Assembly (NCBI RefSeq): GCF_030908625.1
Contig: NZ_CP133133.1
Coordinates: 372,001 to 436,000, forward strand
DNA: 64,000 bases
Source of the DNA: Paludicola sp. MB14-C6
GTDB lineage: Bacteria; Bacillota; Clostridia; Oscillospirales; Ruminococcaceae
Direction: 5' to 3'
Shown here one piece after another: positions 9,210 through 17,729 of the stretch; the first letter of the stretch is position 1; the number at the start of each line of letters is the position of its first letter. The notes under the pieces are model-generated. The model had not been told where the DNA came from. It was given only the letters and a program-made list of their open reading frames with translations, and searched no databases. The position numbers and the translations under genes are program-made.

Positions 9210-10961
9210 TTATTTATACAAACCACGTTTTACATATTTTGTATGCAAAATTTCATGAGCTTTATGGCTTCCAGGTTTATTGAGGTAAGTATCATATAAT
9301 TCTTTTACAATAGGATTTTCATGAGATTTTCTTAATGGTAAATCTTTATCCTCATTATAAAGAACGCTTGCTCTTAGTCCTCTAATATCAGTATTATTTA
9401 ATACTGATGCTGGTTGAATTGGTTGTCCGCCACCGTTGACACATCCGCCAGGACAACCCATGATTTCAACGAAATGATAATCAGCTTTACCAGCACGAAT
9501 ATCATCAAGTAGTTGTCTTGCATTTGCTAAACCGGATGCAATAGCAACTTTAACATCAAGGTCTCCTACTTTATAAGTAGCTTCTTTGATGCCGGCAGTA
9601 CCACGAACATCTGTAAAGTCAAGTGCTTTACCCTCAAGTTTTGTATCAGTTAATGTCTCAACTGCAGTTCTTAATGCAGCTTCCATAACACCACCGGTAG
9701 CACCGAAGATAACAGCAGCACCAGTACCCATTCCTAAAGGCATATCATATTCTTCTTCAGGTAATTGGTTGAACATTAAACCAGCTTTTCTAATCATTTT
9801 TGCTAATTCTCTAGTAGTGATAACTGCATCAATATCAGGAACACCAGCAGCAGATTGATCTTCACGACCTTCTTCGAATTTCTTTGCAGTACATGGCATA
9901 ACAGATACTACAAAGATATCTTTAGGATCGATGTTGTTCTTTTCTGCATAATAAGTTTTAACAATAGCACCAAACATTTGTTGTGGTGATTTACAAGAAG
10001 ATAAATTATCTATGAAATCTTCATAGTAATGCTCACAGAATTTAATCCAACCTGGAGAACATGAAGTAATTAAAGGTAATTTACCACCATTTTGAACTCT
10101 GTCGATAAATTCAGTTGCTTCTTCCATGATAGTAAGGTCAGCACTAAAGTTAGTATCAAATACTTTATCAAAGCCCAAACGTCTTAAAGCAGCAACCATT
10201 TTGCCTTTTGCATTTGTTCCAATCGGAAGACCAAACTCTTCGCCTAATGCAGCTCTTACTGCAGGAGCAGTTTGAACAACAACGTGTTTTGTTGGATCTG
10301 CAATTGCATCAAATACCTTTTGCGTTTCGTCTTTTTCAGCTAGTGCACCAGTTGGGCAAACAACGATACATTGACCACATGATACACAAGAAGTTTCAGC
10401 TAAATCAGCATCAAATGCACAACCGATATGTGTTTTAAATCCACGCTCGTTTGCACCAATAACGCCGATAGATTGTGTTTTTGCACAAGCAGCAATACAA
10501 CGACGACAAAGAATACATTTGTTGTTATCACGATACATGTGAGCAGCACTAGTATCAATATCATAATGCTCGTTTTCGCCAGCAAATTTATTTTCGTCTT
10601 CAATGCCATATTCTTTACATAAAGCTTGTAACTCACAATTACCACTTCTAGAACATGATAAACATTTTTTATCATGAGTTGATAAAACTAATTCTAGAGT
10701 ATTTCGTCTGGATTTTATAATTGCTGGGGAGTTTGTGGTAACTTCCATTCCCTCGCCTACTGGTTGAACACAAGCTGCAGCAAAGCTTCTTGCACCTTTT
10801 ACCTCAACAAGACACATACGGCAAGCGCCGATTTCGTTAATGCCTTTTAAGTAACATAAAGTTGGAATGTTAATGCCCGCTTGACGTGCAGCTTCGAGAA
10901 TTGTTGAGTTTTTTGGCACGGTTATAGGCATACCATTTATTTTTAAATTAACAGTTTCCAT
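9210..10961 (-). CDS. hydA: [FeFe] hydrogenase catalytic subunit HydA (bifurcating type)
   Basis: 583 aa. Reduces protons to H2 at the H-cluster. Domains in order: N-terminal [2Fe-2S] plant-type ferredoxin (GACRMCLVEV near 47-56), the H-x3-C-x2-C-x5-C cluster (HDKKCLSCSRSGNC near 95-108), two [4Fe-4S] motifs (CILCRRCIAAC and CVSCGQCIVVC near 148-200), then the H domain. The H domain has L1 TSCSPGW, L2 MPCTAKKFE and L3 EIMGCPGGCVNGGGQP, and ends in a small-subunit-like tail. L1 reads TSCSP rather than the more familiar TSCCP. With HydB and HydC it should oxidise NADH and reduced ferredoxin together. Confidence 0.96.
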   Translation of the reverse strand: METVNLKINGMPITVPKNSTILEAARQAGINIPTLCYLKGINEIGACRMCLVEVKGARSFAAACVQPVGEGMEVTTNSPAIIKSRRNTLELVLSTHDKKCLSCSRSGNCELQALCKEYGIEDENKFAGENEHYDIDTSAAHMYRDNNKCILCRRCIAACAKTQSIGVIGANERGFKTHIGCAFDADLAETSCVSCGQCIVVCPTGALAEKDETQKVFDAIADPTKHVVVQTAPAVRAALGEEFGLPIGTNAKGKMVAALRRLGFDKVFDTNFSADLTIMEEATEFIDRVQNGGKLPLITSCSPGWIKFCEHYYEDFIDNLSSCKSPQQMFGAIVKTYYAEKNNIDPKDIFVVSVMPCTAKKFEEGREDQSAAGVPDIDAVITTRELAKMIRKAGLMFNQLPEEEYDMPLGMGTGAAVIFGATGGVMEAALRTAVETLTDTKLEGKALDFTDVRGTAGIKEATYKVGDLDVKVAIASGLANARQLLDDIRAGKADYHFVEIMGCPGGCVNGGGQPIQPASVLNNTDIRGLRASVLYNEDKDLPLRKSHENPIVKELYDTYLNKPGSHKAHEILHTKYVKRGLYK

Positions 10962-10999
10962 TTTGGCAATCTCCTATTCTATACTAATTAACATTAGCA

Positions 11000-12787
11000 T
11001 TACTTCTTAACAATTGCATCAAAACGACACTTCTCAATACAAGCACCGCACTTAATACATTTACTCTTATCAATTGAATGTGGATTCTTAACTGTACCTT
11101 GAATTGCTCCAACTGGACAAACACGGCTGCAAAGTGTACAGCCTTTACACTTATCTGCAATGATCTCAAAGCTTAGTAGATCTTTACATACACCTGCAGG
11201 ACATTTTTTATCCACAACGTGTGCTTCATATTCATGTCTGTAATATTTCAAAGTTGATAAAACTGGGTTTGGAGCTGTTTGTCCAAGACCACAAAGTGAA
11301 CCAGCTTTAATTTCATAACATAACTCTTCTAGTTTATCTAAATCCTCAAGAGTTGCATTACCTTTACAAATTTGAGATAACATTTCATACATACGTTTTG
11401 TACCGATACGACATGGCGCACATTTACCACAAGATTCATCAACTGTAAACTCTAAGAAGAATTTTGCGATATCAACCATACAAGTATCTTCGTCCATAAC
11501 GATTAGTCCACCAGAACCCATCATAGAACCAATTGCAATTAAGTTATCATAGTCTATTTTGATATCAATCATTTCAGCAGGGATACATCCGCCGGAAGGT
11601 CCACCAGTTTGAGCAGCTTTAAACTTCTTACCGTTTGGAATACCGCCGCCGATTTCTTCTATGATCTCCCTTAATGTTGTTCCCATTGGAACCTCAACTA
11701 AACCTGTATTATGAATTTTTCCACCTAATGCAAATACTTTAGTGCCTTTTGATTTTTCAGTACCCATTGAATTAAACCAACTTGCACCCTTTAAGATGAT
11801 TTGTGGGATATTTGCATATGTTTCAACATTATTCAAAATAGTTGGTTTACCAAATAGACCTTTTACAGCTGGGAATGGAGGACGAGGTCTTGGCTCACCA
11901 CGATGGCCTTCAATTGATGTCATTAACGCAGTTTCTTCACCACAAACGAATGCTCCTGCGCCAAGACGTAATTCCATATCAAAACAGAAATCAGTTCCAA
12001 AAATATGTTGACCTAATAAGCCATATTCTTTTGCTTGATTGATTGCAATTTGTAAACGTTTTACAGCGATTGGATACTCAGCACGTACGTAAACATAACC
12101 TTTTGTTGCTCCGATTGCATAACCTGCAATAGACATAGCTTCAATTAATACGTGTGGATCGCCTTCAAGTACTGATCTATCCATGAAAGCTCCTGGGTCG
12201 CCTTCGTCAGCATTACAACAAACATATTTTTGATCAGATTCGTTGCCAGCAGCAAATTGCCATTTTAATCCTGTTGGGAATCCTCCGCCTCCACGGCCAC
12301 GAAGTCCACTTTCTTTGATAACTTCAATTACTTCTTGAGGTTTCATTTCAGTAAGAACTTTACCTAATGCTTGATAACCATCTAAAGCGATATATTCATC
12401 AATATTTTCAGGGTTAATAACACCACAGTTTTTCAATGCAACACGATGTTGTTTTTTATAGAAATCAGTTTCATTTAGTGATTTTACTGTATCTTCAGTA
12501 ACTGTTTCGGAGTAAAGTAATCTTTTAACAATACGACCTTTTAAAAGATGTTCACTAACAATCTCAGGAATATCTTCGGATTTTACCATTGAATAGAAGC
12601 TGCCTTCTGGGTAAACAATCATGATTGGTCCTAAAGCACAAAGACCAAAACAGCCGGTTTTAATTACTTTAACTTCTTTTTCAAGTCCGTTTTTTGCAAG
12701 TTCTTGTTCTAATGTAGAAATTATCTGCTCACTGCCTGATGAGGTACAGCCAGTACCGCCGCAGACAAGGATATGAGAACGATACAT
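11000..12787 (-). CDS. hydB: HydB, NADH/FMN-binding subunit of the bifurcating hydrogenase
   Basis: 595 aa, NuoF-like. Domains in order: thioredoxin-like [2Fe-2S] domain (CGGTGCTSSGS near 9-19, then CFGLCALGP), the FMN/NADH-binding core with GLRGRGGGGFPTGLKW near 160-175 and GAGAFVCGEETALMTSIEG near 276-294, a [4Fe-4S] site ESCGKCAPCRIGTKRMYE, and two C-terminal ferredoxin motifs (CKGCTLCSRVCP, CIKCGACIEKC). In HydABC this subunit binds NAD(H) and flavin and splits electrons between NAD and ferredoxin. It lies 38 bp upstream of hydA. Confidence 0.95.
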   Translation of the reverse strand: MYRSHILVCGGTGCTSSGSEQIISTLEQELAKNGLEKEVKVIKTGCFGLCALGPIMIVYPEGSFYSMVKSEDIPEIVSEHLLKGRIVKRLLYSETVTEDTVKSLNETDFYKKQHRVALKNCGVINPENIDEYIALDGYQALGKVLTEMKPQEVIEVIKESGLRGRGGGGFPTGLKWQFAAGNESDQKYVCCNADEGDPGAFMDRSVLEGDPHVLIEAMSIAGYAIGATKGYVYVRAEYPIAVKRLQIAINQAKEYGLLGQHIFGTDFCFDMELRLGAGAFVCGEETALMTSIEGHRGEPRPRPPFPAVKGLFGKPTILNNVETYANIPQIILKGASWFNSMGTEKSKGTKVFALGGKIHNTGLVEVPMGTTLREIIEEIGGGIPNGKKFKAAQTGGPSGGCIPAEMIDIKIDYDNLIAIGSMMGSGGLIVMDEDTCMVDIAKFFLEFTVDESCGKCAPCRIGTKRMYEMLSQICKGNATLEDLDKLEELCYEIKAGSLCGLGQTAPNPVLSTLKYYRHEYEAHVVDKKCPAGVCKDLLSFEIIADKCKGCTLCSRVCPVGAIQGTVKNPHSIDKSKCIKCGACIEKCRFDAIVKK

Positions 12788-12799
12788 TTCATTACCTCC

Positions 12800-13171
12800 T
12801 TATTTCGCAACGCTGCCAATAGTATACTCAGAAACTACTTTTCCGTTTACTAAATGGTCAGTTACGACTTTTGCTACTTTTTCAGCAGTCATTTTTACAT
12901 ATGTTGTTTTTTCTCCATCCGGAGTATATACTTCAACAACTGGCTCATATTGACAAATACCAATACAGCCTGTTTGTGTTACTGTTACATTATCAAGGTT
13001 TCTTTTTGCAACTTCTTCTGTAAAACCATTCAATACTGGTCTTGCTCCCGCTGCAATACCGCAAGTAGCCATACCTACAACCACTCTGATTTTATTTCCA
13101 TTGTCATCACGAACATTCATTGAATTTTTCATTTTATCACGAATTGCTTGAAGTTCTGCTAAGCTTTTCAT
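12800..13171 (-). CDS. Thioredoxin-like [2Fe-2S] ferredoxin (HydD-like)
   Basis: 123 aa from ATG13171, which has AAGGTGG eight bases upstream; the frame is open to a GTG at 13183. A thioredoxin-fold ferredoxin with the four-Cys pattern C...(N)...C-x3-C is visible as ATCGIAAGARP and TGCIGICQYEP. Such a protein sits between the kinase-like gene and hydB in several clostridial and acetogen hydrogenase operons, where it has been called HydD. It may pass electrons or sense redox state; its exact role is not established. Confidence 0.85.
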   Translation of the reverse strand: MKSLAELQAIRDKMKNSMNVRDDNGNKIRVVVGMATCGIAAGARPVLNGFTEEVAKRNLDNVTVTQTGCIGICQYEPVVEVYTPDGEKTTYVKMTAEKVAKVVTDHLVNGKVVSEYTIGSVAK

Positions 13172-13189
13172 CGATTGCACCACCTTATT

Positions 13190-13738
13190 CTATTTTGAAT
13201 TTTCAATTTCTGCTTGGTTTTCATTTATAAAATTCTTGATGAAGGTTAATACCTCATTAGAATTGACAGGTAAACCCTCTAAAACAGTTTTCATTTCTTG
13301 CGTATTCATACAAAACTCATTCTCATCAACACTAAAATAATAAATAAAATCAATATCTGGATTAACGCTGATTAATGATAACATCGTTGAAGCCATGTCA
13401 CCCACAGGCATCATATCAATATGTTCATAATAGTAAAGTGCAGAAATTTTAGTTCCAACTTTCAACTCACTTTGGATTGTAAATGTTCCACCGGTTAATT
13501 CAGCTGACATTTTAAAAAACGGAACTCCTAATCCAACTTTTCTAGTTGTCCTGGTTGTGTAGAATGGATCGACAACTTGTTCTGCTTGCTGTTGTGACAT
13601 ACCACATCCATTATCTTCAATTGATATTAACAACGTTTTTGACATTGTATTTTTATGTATTTTAATTGTTATGAGAGTTGCTTTTGCTTTAATTGAATTT
13701 TGTGCAACATCAAGAATGTTTAATGATAGTTCCTGCAT
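13190..13738 (-). CDS. Stand-alone HATPase-domain protein (HydE-like, kinase without H-box)
   Basis: 182 aa GHKL ATPase domain. The N box (LDVAQNSIKA near 9-18), G1 box (EDNGCGM near 41-47) and G2 box (KVGLGVPFFK near 67-76) are visible. There is no His-containing dimerisation domain and no sensor, so it is not a complete histidine kinase. The C-terminal 70 residues are not recognised. The same kind of gene is found between hydC and the thioredoxin-like ferredoxin gene in acetogen hydrogenase operons. It may regulate the enzyme or signal; function unproven. Confidence 0.85.
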   Translation of the reverse strand: MQELSLNILDVAQNSIKAKATLITIKIHKNTMSKTLLISIEDNGCGMSQQQAEQVVDPFYTTRTTRKVGLGVPFFKMSAELTGGTFTIQSELKVGTKISALYYYEHIDMMPVGDMASTMLSLISVNPDIDFIYYFSVDENEFCMNTQEMKTVLEGLPVNSNEVLTFIKNFINENQAEIENSK

Positions 13739-13749
13739 ATTGATACCGC

Positions 13750-14244
13750 TTATTTATATTTCGCAAGAATTGTGTCTACATCATCTACGGTAACTTTACC
13801 ATAAACTTCGTCATTTACAGTTAAAACTGGAGCAAGACCACATGCTCCGATACAACGACAAGCATCTAGTGAGAATTTTCCATCCGCTGTACATTCGCCA
13901 CTTTTTATATTTAAAGTTCTAGCCATTTTGTCGAATACATCGCCAGCACCTTTAACATAGCAAGCTGTTCCTAAACATACGCTAATTTTATACTCTCCCT
14001 TAGGATACAGAGAAAATTGAGAATAAAAAGTAACTACCCCATAAACCTCTTCTAATGGAATATCTAATCCTAGAGCAATTTGTGTTTGCACTTCAATTGG
14101 CAGATAGCCATAAATTTCTTGGGCTTGTTGTAAAACAGTCATCAATGAGCTTTTATTCCCATTTTGTGCTGCAATAACTGCTGCAAGCTTTTTTTCTTGC
14201 TCAGGGGTACCGTTAAAAGGAACTGAGCTAGTAATTTTAGCCAT
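13750..14244 (-). CDS. hydC: HydC, NuoE-like [2Fe-2S] subunit of the hydrogenase
   Basis: 164 aa, NuoE family. The [2Fe-2S] ligands are C-x4-C and C-x3-C, visible as CLGTACYVKG near 91 and CRCIGACGLAP near 130. An upstream family motif is GVVTFYSQFSLYPKGEYKISVC. It is the electron-carrying small subunit of the HydABC complex and the first gene of the operon, directly behind the Rex-like operator. Its ATG has AGGAGGTC upstream. Confidence 0.94.
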   Translation of the reverse strand: MAKITSSVPFNGTPEQEKKLAAVIAAQNGNKSSLMTVLQQAQEIYGYLPIEVQTQIALGLDIPLEEVYGVVTFYSQFSLYPKGEYKISVCLGTACYVKGAGDVFDKMARTLNIKSGECTADGKFSLDACRCIGACGLAPVLTVNDEVYGKVTVDDVDTILAKYK

Positions 14245-14306
14245 GCAAAGACCTCCTTGATTTTTTAAGATATGCTTGTAATATTTAGAAAATCATCCAA
14301 CAATGT

Positions 14307-14324
14307 TTGTTAATGACTTCACAA
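14307..14324 (-). promoter_or_regulatory. Rex operator (redox repressor) in the hydC leader
   Basis: TTGTTAATGACTTCACAA matches the Firmicutes Rex consensus TTGTTAANNNNTTAACAA at 13 of 14 defined bases. It lies about 12-29 bp downstream of the start site expected from the -10 at 14343-14348, a position suited to repression. Rex binds DNA when NADH/NAD is low, and in Clostridia it controls hydrogenase and NADH-reoxidation genes, which fits this operon. Rex itself is not in the window. Confidence 0.75.
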
Positions 14325-14342
14325 TCATTACATACATTTCGT

Positions 14343-14351
14343 ATTATATCA
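14343..14351 (-). promoter_or_regulatory. Extended -10 promoter of the hydCEDBA operon
   Basis: Minus-strand TGATATAAT: TG extension plus a perfect TATAAT (14348-14343), with no convincing -35. It lies about 100 bp upstream of hydC and just upstream of the Rex-like site. Confidence 0.6.
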
Positions 14352-14461
14352 CTTCCATTCATAAAAATCTAGTTATTATTTATAAAATGTATTCCAAGTT
14401 TTTTGTTTATTTTGTATAACTTAAAAATAGCCTTTTTTAATAGAAAAAAGTTGAAATAATA

Positions 14462-14491
14462 TTGCTATTTTAATTTCAAAAATGATATACT
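14462..14491 (+). promoter_or_regulatory. Candidate promoter of the divergent sensory cassette
   Basis: TTGCTA (14462-14467), an 18-bp spacer and TATACT (14486-14491), 62 bp upstream of the first DRTGG gene and facing away from hydC. The Rex-like site lies more than 130 bp away, so this promoter need not be Rex-controlled. Confidence 0.5.
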
Positions 14492-14552
14492 AAAAATATG
14501 TATTTGTGCAGAAAATTTAGTAATTAGATAAATAAATTGAGGAGGACATTTT

Positions 14553-14906
14553 ATGACAATTAACGATATTAAAAATATTTTAGACTGTGAGGTGCTTTGC
14601 GGTGACGAGTATTTCAATAAAGAAGTACACACTGCTTGTGGCTCAGATATGATGAGTGATGTTTTGGCCTATGTAAAAGATCAATCTATTCTATTAACCG
14701 GCCTTGTAAATGCACAAGTTATCCGTACCGCAGATATGATGGACATGTTATGCATTGTTTTTGTAAGAGGAAAAAAACCTGATCAAGACATGATAGCTTT
14801 AGCAAATGAGCGTCAAATTGCTTTAATGTCTACTTCTCATCGTATGTTTACTGCTTGTGGTCTTCTATGGGAAAATGGATTACGAGGAGGAGCATATTTG
14901 GAATGA
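14553..14906 (+). CDS. DRTGG-domain protein, first of the sensory cassette
   Basis: 117 aa. A small DRTGG-type domain protein; the family is named after the N-terminal domain of certain phosphotransacetylases and has a predicted ligand-binding role. Visible conserved features are the N-terminal LDCEVLCGDEYFNKEV and a central SDMMSDVLAYV stretch. No enzyme motif is present. Its ATG follows GAGGAGG. The stop overlaps the start of the next gene as ATGA. Genes of this family occur beside [FeFe] hydrogenases in Clostridia, so a part in metabolite or redox sensing is plausible. Confidence 0.75.
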   Translation: MTINDIKNILDCEVLCGDEYFNKEVHTACGSDMMSDVLAYVKDQSILLTGLVNAQVIRTADMMDMLCIVFVRGKKPDQDMIALANERQIALMSTSHRMFTACGLLWENGLRGGAYLE

Positions 14907-15322
14907 ATACAATCAAATTACATTACATTGTAGATGGTGATGATTTTACTCGTGCCGGCGAAGCTTCAGCATCCGTAAAAAAGACGCTCAGGCAGCTTGG
15001 AATTGATCCTAACATCATACGTAAAGTTGCTATTGCGTTGTATGAAGGTGAAATAAACATGGTGATTCATGCACATGGAGGTGAAATTAAAATCGAAATC
15101 TCTCCAACAAGCATTGATATGCTCTTGAAAGACAAAGGAAAAGGCATAGAAAATATCGAACTTGCAATGCAAGAAGGATACTCCACTGCACCCGATGAAG
15201 TTCGTTCTTTGGGCTTTGGTGCCGGAATGGGTTTATCAAATATGAAAAAAAACACAGATAGTATGATAATTGACTCAACGGTTAATGTTGGTACTACTGT
15301 ACATATGATTATCAACATTTAG
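14903..15322 (+). CDS. Anti-sigma-factor-like HATPase (serine kinase type)
   Basis: 139 aa from ATG14903, which overlaps the preceding stop (ATGA). A GHKL ATPase of the RsbW/SpoIIAB type: N box ALYEGEINMVIHAHGG near 47-62, G1 box DKGKGIE near 77 and G2 region LGFGAGMGLSNMKKN near 100-114. No phospho-acceptor His domain is present. Anti-sigma kinases of this type phosphorylate partner proteins on Ser, but no sigma factor or STAS partner is next to it. Together with the HydS-like protein it could form a signalling relay; that is inference. Confidence 0.85.
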   Translation: MNTIKLHYIVDGDDFTRAGEASASVKKTLRQLGIDPNIIRKVAIALYEGEINMVIHAHGGEIKIEISPTSIDMLLKDKGKGIENIELAMQEGYSTAPDEVRSLGFGAGMGLSNMKKNTDSMIIDSTVNVGTTVHMIINI

Positions 15323-15358
15323 TAATAGATAAGAATGTTACAAATAGGAGGACTTGCA

Positions 15359-16669
15359 TTGAATACCTTTTTTCATTCTGTAACTTTAGATAAAGAAAAA
15401 TGTATGGGCTGTATCAACTGTATCAAGCGTTGCCCAACTGAAGCAATACGTGTGCGGAATAAAAAAGCAATGATTATTGCCGAACGCTGTATTGACTGTG
15501 GCGAATGCATCCGCGTTTGTCCACATCATGCAAAAAAAGCTATTTATGATTCTTTAGATGTTATCAAAAACTATAAATATACTATTGCCCTTCCCGCCCC
15601 TGCACTATATGCACAATTTAACAATCTTGAAGATGTAGACATCATTCTAAATGCACTTCTTGATTTAGGATTTGATAGTGTTTATGAGGTTGCTAAGGCA
15701 GCTGAAATTGTTTCTGATGCAACCAGAAAATATATGGCAAGAGAAAATATTGCAAAGCCCGTTATTAGTTCTGCTTGCCCTGCTGTAACTCGATTAATTC
15801 GAGTTCGTTTTCCAAGCTTGATTGATCATATTTTACCACTCAATGCTCCTGTTGAAGTTGCAGCTCGGCTTGCAAAAGAAGAAGCAGCAAAGAAAACTGG
15901 CTTAGATCCACAAGAAATAGGAGCTATTTTTATTTCTCCTTGCCCTGCAAAAGTTACAGCATCCAAAATGCCCCTTGGCACTTCTAAAAGCGAAGTGTCT
16001 GCAGTAGTTGCAATCAGCGATATTTATCCAAAATTATTAAAGTATATGAAAATTGATATGGATAGAAAAATTACTGCTGAATCAGGGAAAATTGGTGTAT
16101 CATGGGCAAATAGTTCAGGGGAAGCATCTGCATTATTGAACGACAATTATTTGGCTGCTGATGGAATAGAAAATGTCATACGTGTTCTAGAAGATTTGGA
16201 AGATGAAAAGTTTGAACATCTAGACTTTATAGAATTGAATGCTTGCAATGCAGGATGCATCGGTGGAGTTATGACAGTCGAAAATCCTTACATAGCCCGA
16301 ACGAAACTAAAAAGATTGCGAAAATATTTACCTGTTTCTCTTAACCACATCAACAATTTGAATCTTACAAAAGAAATTGAATGGGATTCACCAATTGAAT
16401 ATACGCCTGTATTAAAGCTTGATGAAGATATTGAAGTTGCAATGGAGAAAATGAGCCAAATGGAAAAAATCAAAGCTTCATTACCAGGACTTGATTGTGG
16501 ATCTTGCGGTTCTCCATCCTGTAAAGCATTAGCTGAAGATGTTGTTCGTGGCGTTGCAACACCGGATGAATGTATTTATAAATTTAGAGAAAATATTTCT
16601 TCTCTTGTAGATAAAATTCAAAAGCTAGATTTGTATATTCCAGACTACTTAAAAAGTGATAAGGAGTAA
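15359..16669 (+). CDS. HydS-like putative sensory [FeFe] hydrogenase
   Basis: 436 aa starting at TTG15359, seven bases after AGGAGG; the in-frame ATG at 15335 lies upstream of that site and has no support. Two N-terminal [4Fe-4S] motifs (CMGCINCIKRCP, CIDCGECIRVCP) are followed by an H-cluster domain with altered loops: SSACPAV for TSCCPxW, SPCPAKV for MPCxxK and NACNAGCIGG for MxCxxGCxxGG. A C-terminal Cys cluster LDCGSCGSPSC follows. The Ala in place of the first Cys in loop 1 is the change known from sensory HydS proteins, where the proton-relay Cys is lost. There is no PAS domain. Probably an H2 or redox sensor rather than a bulk catalyst. Confidence 0.85.
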   Translation: MNTFFHSVTLDKEKCMGCINCIKRCPTEAIRVRNKKAMIIAERCIDCGECIRVCPHHAKKAIYDSLDVIKNYKYTIALPAPALYAQFNNLEDVDIILNALLDLGFDSVYEVAKAAEIVSDATRKYMARENIAKPVISSACPAVTRLIRVRFPSLIDHILPLNAPVEVAARLAKEEAAKKTGLDPQEIGAIFISPCPAKVTASKMPLGTSKSEVSAVVAISDIYPKLLKYMKIDMDRKITAESGKIGVSWANSSGEASALLNDNYLAADGIENVIRVLEDLEDEKFEHLDFIELNACNAGCIGGVMTVENPYIARTKLKRLRKYLPVSLNHINNLNLTKEIEWDSPIEYTPVLKLDEDIEVAMEKMSQMEKIKASLPGLDCGSCGSPSCKALAEDVVRGVATPDECIYKFRENISSLVDKIQKLDLYIPDYLKSDKE

Positions 16670-16673
16670 GAAA

Positions 16674-17003
16674 ATGACACCTATTGAATTCGCAAATAAG
16701 CATTCCTTCGAGATATTAAACGAAGGAGAAGGAAACGAAAGACCAATTAACGGTGTTTATTGCTGTGACCTATTAAGCATTGTTATGGGACGAGCTAAAC
16801 TAGATGATGCTTGGATTACAGTAATGAGCAATGTAAATTCCATTGCAGTAGCCGTTTTAGCAGATGTTAGTTGCATTATTTTATCTGAAGGTATGGCTTT
16901 AGATGATCAAGCAACGCAAAAAGCAGTTGAACAAAATGTTTGTGTATTAAAAAGCAATTTACCAACTTATGAGATTGCTTTACTTTTAAAGGATATCTTA
17001 TAG
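16674..17003 (+). CDS. DRTGG-domain protein, second of the sensory cassette
   Basis: 109 aa from ATG16674, with AAGGAG seven bases upstream overlapping the previous stop. Same family as the protein at 14553-14906, though only distantly alike: GVYCCDLLSIVMGRAKLDDAW in the middle aligns with the corresponding SDMMSDV region, and the C-terminal half has a Rossmann-like pattern VSCIILSEG. No catalytic residues are recognised. Two such proteins bracketing an H-cluster protein and an ATPase suggest one regulatory module. Confidence 0.7.
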   Translation: MTPIEFANKHSFEILNEGEGNERPINGVYCCDLLSIVMGRAKLDDAWITVMSNVNSIAVAVLADVSCIILSEGMALDDQATQKAVEQNVCVLKSNLPTYEIALLLKDIL

Positions 17004-17028
17004 ATACATAAAAGAAAGTAGTGGTATC

Positions 17029-17718
17029 ATGAAAATAAGTTATGATTTTCATATACATTCTTGCTTATCTCCTTGTGGAGATAACGATATGACTCCAAAC
17101 AATATAGTGAATATGGCGTTACTCTTGGGATTAGACGCAATAGCAGTTAGTGATCATAACTCAAGCCTAAACTTGCCAGCAGTATTTGATGCAGCAAAAA
17201 ATACCGATTTAGTCATCATACCGGCAATTGAAGTTTGTACCAATGAAGAGGTTCATCTATTATGTCTATTTCATTCTCTAAATGATGTTATGAATTTTAA
17301 CGAAACTATTTATGAGTTTCTTCCTCCTATAAAAAATAATGAAAATGTCTTTGGCAAACAATTGATTTTAGATTCAGAAGATAATATAATAGGTAAGGAA
17401 GAAAAGCTTTTAATCAATGCTCTTTCAATTGGTATCGAACAACTGTTAAAAATTTCAAAATCCAATAATGGCGTTGTAATTCCTGCTCATGTAGATAAAC
17501 ACTCCTATTCTATCATATCTAATTTAGGCTTTATTCCAGAAGAATATGAGTTTACCTGTATAGAAATTAAAAACCCTGAGAATAAAATTCAGTTTAACGG
17601 AAAATATATTACCAATTCTGATGCGCATTATTTAGAAAATATTTCAGAGCCAATTCACTTTCTTGAAGTAAAAGAAAAATCTATTGATGGCATTATGGAA
17701 TATTTTAAGGAACACTAA
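17029..17718 (+). CDS. PHP-domain metal-dependent phosphoesterase
   Basis: 229 aa. PHP-fold metallohydrolase: motif I DFHIHSCLSPCGDNDMTP at residues 5-22 (H-x-H), motif II SDHNS near 42-46, E68 in IPAIEVCT, a His in PAHVDKHSYS near 155-165, and the C-terminal NSDAHYLENI near 203. These are the usual metal ligands. Substrate is unknown; PHP proteins include histidinol-phosphate phosphatase, nucleotide phosphodiesterases and 3',5'-pAp phosphatases. It belongs to the same plus-strand run as the HydS-like gene, a context seen for PHP genes near clostridial hydrogenases. Confidence 0.88.
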   Translation: MKISYDFHIHSCLSPCGDNDMTPNNIVNMALLLGLDAIAVSDHNSSLNLPAVFDAAKNTDLVIIPAIEVCTNEEVHLLCLFHSLNDVMNFNETIYEFLPPIKNNENVFGKQLILDSEDNIIGKEEKLLINALSIGIEQLLKISKSNNGVVIPAHVDKHSYSIISNLGFIPEEYEFTCIEIKNPENKIQFNGKYITNSDAHYLENISEPIHFLEVKEKSIDGIMEYFKEH

Positions 17719-17729
17719 AGGAGTAAAGA

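Noticed and set aside
10400-10675. Minus-strand and plus-strand open frames inside hydA
   Set aside because: They are shadows of the hydA frame with no ribosome site and low-complexity Val/Leu or Thr/Ser composition.
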